Made by a program: the position numbers and the translations under genes. A stretch of 64,000 nt of DNA from Burkholderia sp. WP9 (GTDB lineage: Bacteria > Pseudomonadota > Gammaproteobacteria > Burkholderiales > Burkholderiaceae): NCBI RefSeq assembly GCF_900104795.1, contig NZ_FNTG01000001.1, positions 4,216,001 to 4,280,000 of the forward strand, read 5' to 3'. Positions 16,860 through 27,696 of the stretch are shown in pieces. Under the pieces are notes generated by a model. It saw nothing but the letters and a program-made list of their open reading frames with translations. It was not told the DNA's origin and made no database searches. Each line of letters opens with the position of its first letter. Position 1 is the stretch's first letter.

Positions 16860-17852
16860 TCAAGACTGTCTTGCCGTCGAGTAAGAACATAATTCTAGCA
16901 GGCTATCTTTGAAAATGGAATCAGGAAACGAAGAAATTGCTGCTGCGGCTGCCTGAGCTTCCTGCTTCGCGCATTCGAGCGTGTGATCCAGCGCGCCGGA
17001 ACGCGTGATTGCCTCGAAAATGGTGTCGAACCGGTCCGTGCCGCCTTGTTCGATTGCTTCCCGCGCGAGCGCCGATTGTTCCGGTGTGCCGCGTTCGATC
17101 AGATAGATCAACGGAAGCGTGGGTTTGCCTTCGCGAAGGTCGTCGCCGGCGTTCTTGCCCATTGATTCCGCCGTGCCCGTGTAGTCGAGCCAGTCGTCCA
17201 TGATCTGGAACGCGGTGCCGATGCGCCGGCCGAATTCCGCCGCGGCCGCTTCGGTTTTCGCGTCCGAGCCGGCCAGCACGGCGCCGAGTTGAGCGGCGGC
17301 CTCGAACAGCTTGGCGGTCTTGTAGCGGATCACCTGCATGTAGCGGGCTTCATCCACGTCGGCGTCGTGCATGTTGAGGAGTTGCAGCACTTCGCCTTCG
17401 GAGATGATGTTGGTCGCCTCGGACAGAATTTCCATGACGCGCATCTTGCCCACGCCGACCATCATCTGGAACGAACGCGAATACAGGAAATCGCCCACCA
17501 GTACGCTCGCCGCGTTGCCGAACAGCGCGTTGGCGGTCTGGCGACCACGCCGCAGGTCGGATTCGTCGACCACGTCATCGTGCAGCAGCGTAGCCGTATG
17601 GATGAATTCGACGACCGCCGCCAGTTCGTGCCGGTGCCCTGTGGTTTCACCCAGCGCGCCGGCCACCAGCAACAGCAGCGCGGGCCGCAGCCGCTTGCCG
17701 CCGGCACTGATGATGTACTCGGAAATCTGGTTGATCAGCATCACGTCGGACGCAAGACGGTGCCGAATGACGCGATTCACCTGCTGCATGTCTTCGGCGA
17801 TCGGAGCAAGCAGGCTGGCGGCGTTGGAGGAGGGGGTGGCGGTCGACGACAT
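16860..17852 (-). CDS. ispB: Octaprenyl diphosphate synthase
   Basis: 330 residues, a trans-isoprenyl diphosphate synthase. The first Asp-rich motif is LLHDDVVDESDLRRG and the second is MDDWLDYTG; GGKRLRP binds isopentenyl diphosphate. It extends farnesyl diphosphate to the ubiquinone-8 side chain, as a soluble cytoplasmic dimer. It is divergent from rplU-rpmA, the arrangement seen in enterobacteria and Burkholderia, which separates it clearly from the island. A chain-length call of C40 follows the family and context, not a residue test. Confidence 0.93.
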   Translation of the reverse strand: MSSTATPSSNAASLLAPIAEDMQQVNRVIRHRLASDVMLINQISEYIISAGGKRLRPALLLLVAGALGETTGHRHELAAVVEFIHTATLLHDDVVDESDLRRGRQTANALFGNAASVLVGDFLYSRSFQMMVGVGKMRVMEILSEATNIISEGEVLQLLNMHDADVDEARYMQVIRYKTAKLFEAAAQLGAVLAGSDAKTEAAAAEFGRRIGTAFQIMDDWLDYTGTAESMGKNAGDDLREGKPTLPLIYLIERGTPEQSALAREAIEQGGTDRFDTIFEAITRSGALDHTLECAKQEAQAAAAAISSFPDSIFKDSLLELCSYSTARQS

Positions 17853-17878
17853 GATGGCTGATTTGGGTAGTGCCGCGA

Positions 17879-17884
17879 ATTATA
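17879..17884 (-). promoter_or_regulatory. -10 element of the ispB promoter
   Basis: A perfect TATAAT on the minus strand, 26 bases upstream of the ispB start codon. No good -35 hexamer is present at 16-18 bases. Confidence 0.5.
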
Positions 17885-18008
17885 AGGCGAATCGCGACAG
17901 TTCCGGGTCGCAGGCTGCGGCGCGGCGCGTTCCGGGGCTGTGGCAGAGCCGCGCGCCGGGGCGTGCGGCAAGGCGCCGGGCGCTCGGCGCGGCGGCGCTC
18001 AATGAGTT

Positions 18009-18037
18009 TTGACCGAGCAGCTAACTCTATGTATAAT
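18009..18037 (+). promoter_or_regulatory. Sigma70 promoter of rplU-rpmA
   Basis: TTGACC (18009-18014), a 17-base spacer and TATAAT (18032-18037): a near-consensus promoter, as expected for ribosomal protein genes. It lies 54 bases before the rplU start. Confidence 0.8.
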
Positions 18038-18091
18038 CACGGGTTTCCGCGCGCGGTGCGTGGGAAAAATGAACACAGAGTGAGGTTCTCA

Positions 18092-18403
18092 ATGTACGCG
18101 GTCATAAAAACCGGTGGCAAGCAGTATAAAGTTGCCGTCGGCGAAAAACTTAAAGTAGAACAGATACCGGCAGACATTGACGCTGAAATCACGCTCGACC
18201 AGGTCCTCGCAGTGGGCGAAGGCGAATCGATTAAGTTCGGTACGCCGCTGGTCAGTGGGGCTTCCGTCAAGGCTACCGTCGTGTCGCAAGGTCGTCACGC
18301 AAAAGTGACCATCTTCAAGATGCGTCGCCGGAAGCACTACCAGAAGCATGGCGGCCACCGCCAGAACTATACCGAACTGCGCATCGACGCGATCAACGCG
18401 TAA
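18092..18403 (+). CDS. rplU: 50S ribosomal protein L21
   Basis: 103 residues beginning [14 protein letters not shown] and containing [16 protein letters not shown], the hallmark of L21, which binds 23S rRNA. The ATG at 18092 fits the family start; in-frame codons further upstream would add an Arg-rich chance sequence. It is followed after 25 bases by rpmA and transcribed from the strong promoter at 18009. Confidence 0.98.
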   Translation: MYAVIKTGGKQYKVAVGEKLKVEQIPADIDAEITLDQVLAVGEGESIKFGTPLVSGASVKATVVSQGRHAKVTIFKMRRRKHYQKHGGHRQNYTELRIDAINA

Positions 18404-18428
18404 GCGCACCGGTTAAGGAGCAAATCAA

Positions 18429-18692
18429 ATGGCACACAAAAAGGCAGGCGGATCATCCCGCAACGGCCGCGACTCCGAATCGAAACGCCTTGGCGTGAAG
18501 GTCTACGGCGGTCAGGCTATCAACGCTGGCGGCATCATCGTTCGTCAACGTGGCACGCGTATGCACCCGGGCGAAAACGTCGGTATCGGCAAGGATCACA
18601 CCTTGTTCGCGCTGACGGACGGCCACGTCAATTTCTCGACGAAGGGCGCAGCGAAGAAGCACATGGTCAACGTCGTCCCGGCAGCAGTCTGA
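18429..18692 (+). CDS. rpmA: 50S ribosomal protein L27
   Basis: 87 residues starting [20 protein letters not shown], the flexible N-terminus that reaches the peptidyl transferase centre. The start has no cleavable leader of the Firmicutes type. AAGGAG lies 9 bases before the ATG. It is the second gene of the rplU operon and is followed by a strong terminator. Confidence 0.98.
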   Translation: MAHKKAGGSSRNGRDSESKRLGVKVYGGQAINAGGIIVRQRGTRMHPGENVGIGKDHTLFALTDGHVNFSTKGAAKKHMVNVVPAAV

Positions 18693-18727
18693 GTTTACTC
18701 AGGCACGGGCTTCAGGACCGGAAAAAG

Positions 18728-18756
18728 GCCCCGCGAAGTTAGCGGGGCTTTTTTTA
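18728..18756 (+). terminator. Terminator of rplU-rpmA
   Basis: GCCCCGC pairs with GCGGGGC around a 7-base loop, followed by a run of 7 T. Confidence 0.92.
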
Positions 18757-18887
18757 TTCCGGCGGCTTTTGCCGGACGAGATGGGCGTCATGCATGCGCT
18801 CATGCCGCGCGCCTATGCTGTTCGGCCGATTGATCAGCGCCCGGCGGGCGCGGCAAAATAGCATCATCCAGTAGCAACCAAATTTAG

Positions 18888-20048
<1,161 letters not shown>

Positions 20049-20117
20049 GAAGCTCGAGCGCCGGCGCCCGAACGGGCTGCCGGTCTGCGTCACGCGTCAT
20101 CTTGGAGACCGCGCACA

Positions 20118-21236
20118 ATGCGTTCCGTCATCGCAGATTCACGGCGATTGGTAGTGAAAGTCGGTTCGAGCCTCGTCACGAATGACGGGCGCGGCCTCGA
20201 TCATGCTGCTATCGGCCGCTGGGCCGCACAGATTGCCGCCCTGCGCGCGCAAGGCAAGGAAGTGGTGCTCGTCAGTTCGGGTGCCATCGCCGAAGGAATG
20301 CAACGGCTCGGCTGGACCAAAAGGCCACGCGAGATCGACGAACTGCAAGCGGCCGCGGCCGTCGGGCAGATGGGCCTCGCGCAGGTCTACGAAAGCCGCT
20401 TTGCCGAGCATTCCATCCAGACCGCGCAGATTCTGCTGACTCACGCCGACCTGGCCGACCGCGAACGCTATCTGAACGCACGCTCCACGCTGCTCACGCT
20501 TCTGCGATTGGGTGTGGTGCCGATCATCAACGAGAACGACACGGTCGTCACCGACGAAATCAAATTCGGTGACAACGACACGTTAGGCGCGCTCGTCGCG
20601 AACCTGATCGAGGGCGATGCGCTCGTCATCCTCACCGATCAGCAAGGGCTGTTCACCGCCGACCCGCGCAAGGATCCGGCCGCCACGCTCGTCCAGCAGG
20701 CCGATGCCGGCGCGCCGGAACTCGAAGCAATGGCGGGCGGCGCGGGCTCGAGTCTGGGGCGCGGCGGCATGCTGACCAAGATTCTCGCCGCCAAGCGCGC
20801 GGCCCACAGTGGCGCAAATACCGTCATCGCAAGCGGGCGCGAAGCGGACGTGTTGTCACGGTTGGCCTCAGGCGAGGCGATCGGCACGCAGTTGATCGCG
20901 CGCACCGCACGGATGGCGGCGCGCAAGCAATGGATGGCGGATCACCTGCAAGTGCGCGGCCATGTCGTGATCGACGACGGCGCGGTCGAAAAACTGACCG
21001 AAGGCGGCAAGAGCCTGCTGCCCATTGGCATCGTCGGCGTTCAGGGCGCGTTTGCGCGCGGTGAGGTGATTGCTTGTCTGAGCGCCGCGGGGCGTGAAGT
21101 CGCGCGCGGCCTGACGAACTACAGCAGTGCTGAAACCAAGCTGATTCAACGTCGTCCGAGTGGCGAAATCGAGTCGGTGCTCGGCTATATGCTGGAACCG
21201 GAGCTGATTCATCGCGACAACCTGGTGCTGGTCTAA
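20118..21236 (+). CDS. proB: Glutamate 5-kinase
   Basis: 372 residues. An amino-acid kinase domain ([31 protein letters not shown]) is followed by a PUA domain (about 280-360). It catalyses the first step of proline synthesis from glutamate and is normally feedback-inhibited by proline. GGAGA lies before the ATG. It follows obgE by 69 bases without a terminator, so the two are probably cotranscribed; proA is not here. Confidence 0.96.
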   Translation: MRSVIADSRRLVVKVGSSLVTNDGRGLDHAAIGRWAAQIAALRAQGKEVVLVSSGAIAEGMQRLGWTKRPREIDELQAAAAVGQMGLAQVYESRFAEHSIQTAQILLTHADLADRERYLNARSTLLTLLRLGVVPIINENDTVVTDEIKFGDNDTLGALVANLIEGDALVILTDQQGLFTADPRKDPAATLVQQADAGAPELEAMAGGAGSSLGRGGMLTKILAAKRAAHSGANTVIASGREADVLSRLASGEAIGTQLIARTARMAARKQWMADHLQVRGHVVIDDGAVEKLTEGGKSLLPIGIVGVQGAFARGEVIACLSAAGREVARGLTNYSSAETKLIQRRPSGEIESVLGYMLEPELIHRDNLVLV

Positions 21237-21283
21237 GTTAGTAACCGGCGCAGGGCGCGCACACAAGCACGGCAAACAAAAAA

Positions 21284-21315
21284 GCCGTTCCAGCGGAAGC
21301 TGGAGCGGCTTTTTC
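21284..21315 (+). terminator. Terminator of proB
   Basis: GCCGTTCCAGC pairs with GCTGGAGCGGC (one G-T pair) around a 4-base loop, with A before and T5 after. It may also serve the converging CNP1 gene. Confidence 0.88.
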
Positions 21316-21366
21316 TTGTCTACGACTTAAGCGCGCTCAAATTCAAAGCGCGCTCAGCAAAGCGCC

Positions 21367-21924
21367 TCAGTGAATCAACGAACTCGCCGTACGCTTGTAC
21401 CGGATGTTCTCCAGAATCGACTTCGCATTCCCCATCGGCATCTTGTTCGCGCACAGATAATCCTGATACAGCGCCGCCTGATAGGCGTTCAGCGCGCCGT
21501 TCTCGATGCGCGTGAAATCGTTCGCGACCGTCGTGTCCCAGCCGTCGTGATCCGAATTCAGGCCCGCATACTGGCGCCACTCATACGTGTCGCAGCGAAT
21601 CCCTTCGTAGATTACGTTACGAGCGCCGCTCGGGCTTGCCACGACGACGGTAAAGCGAACCACTCCGTCCGTTCCGACGCTGAGCGAATTCCGGTCGACC
21701 GCGAACTGCAACGGCGTATTGCCGGAGACTTCGAAAGGCAGCAGATTCGAGTCTTGCGGCAGCGGGGGGAGCGTGTCCACCTTGTTCTCTACCCAGTTGC
21801 CTTGGCGGTCCAGCAAATACGTGAACGCGCTGTCGTCTTTATTGGTAGGTTTGCCGGCGCTCGAACAGCCAGCCAGCAGGGCGCCGGTGGCGACGCACGC
21901 CACGACGAGAGCAAGTGCTTTCAA
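21367..21924 (-). CDS. CNP1-like lipoprotein
   Basis: 185 residues. The start is a TTG at 21924, with GAGGAA 7 bases upstream; no ATG exists at this position. The product begins MKALALVVACVATG and has the lipobox LLAGC, so it is exported and lipid-anchored. The mature part contains YEGIRCDTYEWRQYAG, the conserved segment of the CNP1-like family of Betaproteobacteria, whose role is unknown. It is downstream of rppH on the same strand (77-base gap) and may be cotranscribed. Confidence 0.85.
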   Translation of the reverse strand: MKALALVVACVATGALLAGCSSAGKPTNKDDSAFTYLLDRQGNWVENKVDTLPPLPQDSNLLPFEVSGNTPLQFAVDRNSLSVGTDGVVRFTVVVASPSGARNVIYEGIRCDTYEWRQYAGLNSDHDGWDTTVANDFTRIENGALNAYQAALYQDYLCANKMPMGNAKSILENIRYKRTASSLIH

Positions 21925-22001
21925 TATGATTTCCTCGAAGCACTGGCGCGGCTCGACGAGCCGCGCCAGGGAGAGGCGGCGTGGACAGCCGCACAGAGTT
22001 G

Positions 22002-22742
22002 TTAATTGCGCATGCCCGGGCGGAACAACGAGCCGGCCGTTTCGCCTGCCGATTCGTCTTCGTGTTCCGGCGCAGCGCCTACTTCCGCCGTTGCCCCGGA
22101 ACCCGGACCGCAATCGGACGCGATCGCTACGTGAACCGATGTTTCGATACTGACGGTGGTCACAGAAGTCACCGTCATTACCGTGGAATCCGGCGGACTT
22201 TCCATTGACGACGCTATCCGGGGATAACGCGGCCCATGGTGCCCGCCAGGTTTTTCCGCACGCGGCGCAGCCCGGCGCATGAAACGGGATAGCTCCGTCA
22301 GCGCCAACTGATATACATCCCGCTTGAACTCGATCACACAGTCGAGCGGCACCCAGTACTCGTTCCAGCGCCATGCATCGAACTCAGGGTGGTCGGTGGC
22401 GCGCAAGCAGATGTCGCAGTCGCGTCCAACCATCCGGAGCAAAAACCAGATTTGTTTCTGGCCGCGGTAATGACCGCGTACTTCGCGCTTGATGAACTTG
22501 TCAGGCACCTCGTAACGCAACCAGTCGCGCGTGCGACCGATCACCTTGACGTGCTCAGGAAGCAGCCCGGTTTCTTCGTGTAACTCCCGATACATCGCTT
22601 GCACGGGGGTCTCTCCGTACTTGATGCCCCCTTGCGGAAACTGCCAGGAATGTTCACGGAGCCGTTTGCCCCAAAACACCTCGTTGTGCGCGTTCAAGAG
22701 GATGATGCCGACGTTCGGGCGAAAGCCTTCACGATCCAGCAT
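22002..22742 (-). CDS. rppH: RNA pyrophosphohydrolase
   Basis: A Nudix hydrolase of 246 residues starting [17 protein letters not shown]. The Nudix box is present from GGIKYGETP to [10 protein letters not shown]. It removes pyrophosphate from mRNA 5' ends, opening them to decay. E. coli RppH has 176 residues; here the extra C-terminal 65-70 residues are Ser/Thr/Val/Glu-rich and look disordered. The ATG at 22742 fits the family; AAGGTGG lies before it. It is divergent from proS, a conserved arrangement. Confidence 0.95.
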   Translation of the reverse strand: MLDREGFRPNVGIILLNAHNEVFWGKRLREHSWQFPQGGIKYGETPVQAMYRELHEETGLLPEHVKVIGRTRDWLRYEVPDKFIKREVRGHYRGQKQIWFLLRMVGRDCDICLRATDHPEFDAWRWNEYWVPLDCVIEFKRDVYQLALTELSRFMRRAAPRAEKPGGHHGPRYPRIASSMESPPDSTVMTVTSVTTVSIETSVHVAIASDCGPGSGATAEVGAAPEHEDESAGETAGSLFRPGMRN

Positions 22743-22775
22743 ACAACCACCTTCGAATCCTTTAAAATTGCTTTG

Positions 22776-22781
22776 ATTATA
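22776..22781 (-). promoter_or_regulatory. -10 element of the rppH promoter
   Basis: A perfect TATAAT on the minus strand, 33 bases upstream of the rppH ATG; the -35 region is weak. Confidence 0.5.
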
Positions 22782-23046
22782 AACAGATAACGGACCCGAC
22801 GCACCGATTCGCACCAGAATGGAACGATTCGCCGCAAAAGGCCCGCGTTTGCGGTAGCCTGACAGTCTTTCCGTGCCTTATCCCTTGTGCAAAGGCTTTG
22901 CGCGGTGGCTTCGGCATCGCGCTCGGGTAGCGCGTGTGCCGATGTCAGGCGAACCGTGCCGGCTCTGAGCCGGGTCTGTGCCGATTCCCCCACCGTTTTC
23001 ACCTTTCGGGCGGTCCCTCCGGAGCCGCCGCTTTTGGAAAATCTGA

Positions 23047-24783
23047 ATGAAAGCTTCCCGTTTCTTTATCGGTACCCTGAAAGAAGCTCCCGCCGACGCA
23101 GAGATCGTCAGCCACAAGCTCATGGTGCGCGCCGGCATGATCCGGCGTGTCGCCGGCGGTATCTATAACTACCTGCCGGTCGGCCTGCGCTCGATCCGCA
23201 AGGTGGAAGCCATTGTGCGCGAAGAAATGAATCGGGCAGGCGCGATCGAGTTGTTGATGCCGTCGGTGCAGCCGGCCGAGCTGTGGCAGGAATCGGGCCG
23301 CTGGGAAAAATACGGTCCCGAGCTGCTGCGCTTCAAGGATCGCAGGCAAGGCGACTTCGTGCTGGGGCCGACCCACGAGGAAGTGGTCACGGACATCGCG
23401 CGCAATCAGATCAAGAGCTATCGCCAGTTGCCGGTGAACTTCTATCAGGTCCAGACAAAGTTCCGCGACGAGATCCGTCCGCGTTTCGGCGTGATGCGCG
23501 GCCGTGAGTTCATCATGAAAGACGCGTACTCGTTCGACAAGGACATCGAAGGTCTGCGCGAGTCGTATCGCAAGATGTACGACGCGTACGTGCGCATCTT
23601 CACGCGCCTCGGCCTCGACTTCCGCGCGGTGGCGGCGGACAACGGTTCGATCGGCGGCAGCGGTTCGCACGAATTTCACGTGATCGCCGAGACGGGTGAA
23701 GACGCGATCGCCTATTGCCCGACCTCCGAATTCGCCGCGAACGTCGAGGCGGCTGAAGCGCTGCCGCTCTACGCGGAACGCGCGGCGCCGGCCGAGGAGA
23801 TGAAGAAGACCGCCACGCCGGGCAAGGCGAAGTGCGAGGCGGTGGCCGAGCTGCTGAATATTCCGCTCGAACGCACGATCAAGTCGATCATCCTCGCCAC
23901 GGAAAACGAAGGCGCCGAGCCGACCATCTGGTTGTTGATGCTGCGCGGCGACCACGATCTGAACGAGATCAAGGCGAGCAAGCTGCCGGGTCTGGCCGAC
24001 TTCCGCATGGCGACCGAGGCTGAGATCATCGAAACCTTTGGCACGCCGCCGGGTTACCTCGGTCCGATCAACACGAAGAAGCCGGTCAAGGTCGTGGCGG
24101 ATCGCACGGTCGCGAACATGAGCGACTTCGTGGTCGGCTCGAACGAGGTGGACTACCACACCACCGGTGTGAACTGGGGCCGCGATCTGCCGGAACCGGT
24201 CGTCGCAGACATTCGCAACGTGAAAAAGGGCGACCCGTCGCCGGACGGCAAGGGCGTGATCGACATCTGCCGCGGAATTGAAGTGGGCCACGTGTTCCAG
24301 CTCGGCACCAAGTATTCCGAAGCGATGAACGCAACGTGCCTCGACGAAACCGGCAAGCCGCGGCCGATGGAAATGGGCTGCTACGGCATCGGCGTCACGC
24401 GTATTCTGGGCGCGGCGATCGAACAGAATTTCGACGACAAGGGCATCATCTGGCCGGAATCGATCGCGCCGTTCGAAGTCGTGCTGTGCCCGATGGGGTA
24501 TGACCGCAGCGAAGCCGTGCGCGAAGCGGCCGACAGGCTGTACGCAACGTTGGTCGAAGCGGGCATCGACGTGATTCTCGACGACCGTGGGGAGCGCCCC
24601 GGCGTGATGTTCGCCGACTGGGAGCTGATCGGCGTGCCGCATCGTCTCGTGATCGGCGACCGTGGCCTCAAGGACGGCAAGCTCGAATACCAGGGCCGCC
24701 GCGACACCGAGGCGACGCTGCTGCCGGTCGAAGAGGCCGCGCAAGCGGTGATCGCGAAGGTTCGCGCAGCGTTGGCGCGCTAA
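23047..24783 (+). CDS. proS: Prolyl-tRNA synthetase
   Basis: 578 residues, a class II synthetase of the bacterial type. Motif 2 is in [17 protein letters not shown]; an editing (INS) domain sits at about 225-400; motif 3 is in [13 protein letters not shown]; and an anticodon-binding domain is at the C-terminus. It charges tRNA-Pro and clears Ala-tRNA-Pro. Followed after 12 bases by the marC-like gene. Confidence 0.98.
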   Translation: MKASRFFIGTLKEAPADAEIVSHKLMVRAGMIRRVAGGIYNYLPVGLRSIRKVEAIVREEMNRAGAIELLMPSVQPAELWQESGRWEKYGPELLRFKDRRQGDFVLGPTHEEVVTDIARNQIKSYRQLPVNFYQVQTKFRDEIRPRFGVMRGREFIMKDAYSFDKDIEGLRESYRKMYDAYVRIFTRLGLDFRAVAADNGSIGGSGSHEFHVIAETGEDAIAYCPTSEFAANVEAAEALPLYAERAAPAEEMKKTATPGKAKCEAVAELLNIPLERTIKSIILATENEGAEPTIWLLMLRGDHDLNEIKASKLPGLADFRMATEAEIIETFGTPPGYLGPINTKKPVKVVADRTVANMSDFVVGSNEVDYHTTGVNWGRDLPEPVVADIRNVKKGDPSPDGKGVIDICRGIEVGHVFQLGTKYSEAMNATCLDETGKPRPMEMGCYGIGVTRILGAAIEQNFDDKGIIWPESIAPFEVVLCPMGYDRSEAVREAADRLYATLVEAGIDVILDDRGERPGVMFADWELIGVPHRLVIGDRGLKDGKLEYQGRRDTEATLLPVEEAAQAVIAKVRAALAR

Positions 24784-24795
24784 GCGGAGCGGACG

Positions 24796-25395
24796 GTGGA
24801 GTACACCTTCCTGTCCGCGACCGTCCTGCTGATTCTGATCACGGATCCGCTCGGCAACATTCCGCTCTTTATCAGTTGTCTGCGCGGGGTGTCGCCGAAG
24901 CGGCGCACGATCGTCATTCTCCGCGAGGTGGCGATCGCCTTTGCGATCCTGCTGATCTTCATGGTGGTCGGCGACGGCTTTCTGCGCATGATGAGCCTGA
25001 CCGACCAGTCGCTGCGTATCGGTGGCGGGATCGTGCTGTTCCTCATTGCGCTCAGAATGGTGTTTCCGCATCCGGATGGTCCATTCGGCGGCGACACGCG
25101 TGGCGGAGAACCGCTGATCGTGCCGCTCGCCATTCCGGCGCTCGCGGGACCATCGGCGCTTGCCACCGTGATGCTGCTGACATCCCAGGCGCCCGGCAAG
25201 ATGTTCGAGTGGATTGGCGCGCTAACCGTCACGATGGTCGTCTGCGCGATCGTGCTAATGCTGGCGGAGCGCATTCAGGCGTGGCTCGGCGAGCGTGCCA
25301 TGATGGCCTTCGAACGCTTGATGGGCCTCGTGCTGGTGGCGATTTCAGTTGAGATGATGCTCGGAGGTATCCGGTCGTTCGTGCATCAACTTTGA
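24796..25395 (+). CDS. MarC-family integral membrane protein
   Basis: 199 residues with about six membrane segments, beginning MEYTFLSATVLLILITDPLGNIPLF, a typical MarC N-terminus. The start is GTG with GGAG 7 bases upstream. The family was once linked to multidrug resistance, a link since disputed; the transported substrate is unknown. It is probably cotranscribed with proS. Confidence 0.9.
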   Translation: MEYTFLSATVLLILITDPLGNIPLFISCLRGVSPKRRTIVILREVAIAFAILLIFMVVGDGFLRMMSLTDQSLRIGGGIVLFLIALRMVFPHPDGPFGGDTRGGEPLIVPLAIPALAGPSALATVMLLTSQAPGKMFEWIGALTVTMVVCAIVLMLAERIQAWLGERAMMAFERLMGLVLVAISVEMMLGGIRSFVHQL

Positions 25396-25500
25396 AAGGC
25401 GCTCGCTGTCGCGCGAAGGAATCCGCGCCTCGCAACTCTTAGCGCAACGCAACGCAACACAACACAACGCGGACAGCGCAGTGCGCCGCGATCTCCCATG

Positions 25501-25530
25501 AAAAAAGCGGCCCGTGAGGGCCGCTTTTTT
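25501..25530. terminator. Bidirectional terminator between marC and hpt
   Basis: GCGGCCC pairs with GGGCCGC around GTGA, with A6 on the left and T6 on the right, so it can stop transcription from both converging genes. Confidence 0.92.
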
Positions 25531-25583
25531 CGTCTCCTCGTCACCCCGCGATACACCACGCGGCGGCGAGAAAATCAGGCAAC

Positions 25584-26135
25584 TTACGCGCCTTCGGTCA
25601 GCGCGCGAATCGTGGGCAGGTTACGCCAGTAACCCTTCGCATCCATGCCGCAGCCGAACACATAACGGTCCGGCACTTCGAACCCGCAATAATCCGGGCG
25701 CAGCGGCTTGGCCTTCGGAATGATCTTCTCGCACAGCACCGCGCTCAGGAAGCGCTTCGCGCCCATGGCGAGGATACGGTCGCGGATCGCGGCCATCGTC
25801 TCGCCTTCGTCGAGAATATCGTCGAGTACCAGCACGACGCGATCCTTCACCGACTCCGCCGGCGCCACGCGCCATTGCATCTCGTTGCCGCCTTTGGTGG
25901 TGTTGCGGTAACGGGTCAGATGGATGTAGTCGAACTCGAGCGGGAAATCGAGGTGCGGCAACAGCATGCCGGTGAACACCGCCGCGCCGCCCATGACCGA
26001 CAGCACGAGCGGAAAGTCCTCGCTCATCTCGTCGCGGATGGCGGCCGCCATGCCGCTGATCGACGCGTTGACGTCTTCGGCCGAAACGATTTCTTCGGAG
26101 TGGCTAAAAATGTGGAGGGCTTCTTCGCGGTTCAT
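25584..26135 (-). CDS. hpt: Hypoxanthine-guanine phosphoribosyltransferase
   Basis: 183 residues starting MNREEALHIFSHSEEI. The PRPP-binding motif is VVLVLDDILDEGETM. It salvages hypoxanthine/guanine to IMP/GMP. The ATG at 26135 suits the family length; the Shine-Dalgarno sequence before it is weak. It is followed on the minus strand by the shared terminator at 25501 and lies 112 bases downstream of ffh, so cotranscription is possible. Confidence 0.92.
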   Translation of the reverse strand: MNREEALHIFSHSEEIVSAEDVNASISGMAAAIRDEMSEDFPLVLSVMGGAAVFTGMLLPHLDFPLEFDYIHLTRYRNTTKGGNEMQWRVAPAESVKDRVVLVLDDILDEGETMAAIRDRILAMGAKRFLSAVLCEKIIPKAKPLRPDYCGFEVPDRYVFGCGMDAKGYWRNLPTIRALTEGA

Positions 26136-26247
26136 GACGTCTGACGGGCGGTAACTGTATACATAGTGTGAGTGAGATCGGCGGCGCGCGGTACAGAGCA
26201 AACCCGCACAAGCTGAAGTCAGCCGCGCGCCGCCGTCTTGCTAAAGC

Positions 26248-27615
26248 TTAGCGCATGCCGGGCAACATGCCCTTCATCCCGCGCATCATCTTTTGCAGAT
26301 TGCCGCCCTTGAGCTTTTTCATCATGGTGCGCATCTGGTCGTACTGATTCAGCATGCGGTTGACTTCCTGCACCTGCACGCCCGCGCCCGCGGCAATGCG
26401 GCGTTTGCGCGTGGCCTTGATCAGATCGGGCTTCGCGCGCTCCAGCGGCGTCATGGAATTGATGATGCCTTCCATGCGACGCATCTGCTTTTCGGCCTGG
26501 CCCATGTCGGCGCCGGCGGCCGCCTGCTGGAATTGCGCGGGCAATTTGTCCATCAGCGACGACAGGCCGCCCATGCCCTTCATTTGCGTGAGTTGCGCGC
26601 GGAAATCGTTCAGATCGAAGTCGCCGCCTTTCTTGACCTTGTCGGCGAGCTTCTGCGCGGCCTGCACGTCCACGCCGCGTTGTGCTTCTTCGACGAGGGC
26701 GAGAATGTCGCCCATGCCGAGAATCCGGTTCGCCATGCGGTCCGGGTAGAAGACTTCGAGGCCGTCGAGCTTTTCCGCGACGCCGACGAACTTGATCGGC
26801 TTGCCCGTGACGTGACGCACCGAGAGCGCCGCGCCACCGCGCGAGTCGCCGTCGAGCTTGGTGAGGACCACGCCGGTGAGCGGCAGCGCGTCGCTAAACG
26901 CCTTGGCGGTGTTCACCGCGTCCTGGCCGAGCATCGCGTCGACTACGAACAGCGTTTCCGCCGGCTTCAGCTCGGTGTGCAGCGCGGTGATTTCCTTCAT
27001 CATCGCTTCGTCGATACCGAGACGGCCGGCCGTGTCGACCAGCAGCACGTCGTGATAGTGGCGCTTGGCCCAATCCACAGCGGCGCGCGCGATGTCGACC
27101 GGCTTCTGATCCGGCTCGGACGGGAAGAAGTCCGCGCCGACCTGCTCGGTCACCGTCTTCAGCTGCGCGATAGCGGCAGGGCGGTAAACGTCGCACGACA
27201 CGGTCAGTACTTTTTTCTTGTACTTCTCGCGCAGCAGCTTGGCGAGCTTGCCGACGGTGGTCGTCTTACCGGCGCCTTGCAGGCCCGCCATCAGGATGAC
27301 GGCCGGCGGCGTGACGGCGAGGTTGAGTTCGACCGCCTTGCCTTCGTAGTCGCCGCCGATGATCGCGGTCAGCTCGCGCTGCACCACGCCAACCAGCGCC
27401 TGGCCGGGCGACAGGCTGCTGATGACTTCCTCGCCGAGCGCCTTTTCCTTCACCTTGGCGATGAACTCGCGCACGACGGGCAGCGCCACGTCGGCCTCGA
27501 GCAGCGCGAGACGCACCTCGCGCAGCATTTCCTGGGTGTTCGCCTCGGTGAGCCGGGCTTCGCCGCGCAGCGTCTTGACGACGCGCGCCATCCGTTGAGT
27601 CAGATTGTCGAGCAT
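26248..27615 (-). CDS. ffh: Signal recognition particle protein
   Basis: 455 residues in N-G-M order. The G domain has GLQGAGKTTTVGKLA, DTAGRLG and TKLDGDSRGG; the Met-rich M domain (MKGMGGLSSLMDKLP and a C-terminus rich in M and G) binds 4.5S RNA and signal peptides. It targets nascent membrane proteins to FtsY/SecYEG. Divergent from ypjD. Confidence 0.98.
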   Translation of the reverse strand: MLDNLTQRMARVVKTLRGEARLTEANTQEMLREVRLALLEADVALPVVREFIAKVKEKALGEEVISSLSPGQALVGVVQRELTAIIGGDYEGKAVELNLAVTPPAVILMAGLQGAGKTTTVGKLAKLLREKYKKKVLTVSCDVYRPAAIAQLKTVTEQVGADFFPSEPDQKPVDIARAAVDWAKRHYHDVLLVDTAGRLGIDEAMMKEITALHTELKPAETLFVVDAMLGQDAVNTAKAFSDALPLTGVVLTKLDGDSRGGAALSVRHVTGKPIKFVGVAEKLDGLEVFYPDRMANRILGMGDILALVEEAQRGVDVQAAQKLADKVKKGGDFDLNDFRAQLTQMKGMGGLSSLMDKLPAQFQQAAAGADMGQAEKQMRRMEGIINSMTPLERAKPDLIKATRKRRIAAGAGVQVQEVNRMLNQYDQMRTMMKKLKGGNLQKMMRGMKGMLPGMR

Positions 27616-27696
27616 GGGGAGCGATGAACAGTGCGGCCCGGGCAGCGCGCGAAGCGGAAGACGTCGCGGAGTAGGGGCCTAGTGTAAACTTCGAAT

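Noticed and set aside
22999..25071. Long frame antisense to proS
   Set aside because: Composition (Arg/His/Asp-rich) and overlap with a certain gene show a mirror frame.
25440..25470. ACGCAACGCAACACAAC-type tandem repeats after marC
   Set aside because: Very short and imperfect; simple-sequence drift between converging genes, next to a clear terminator.
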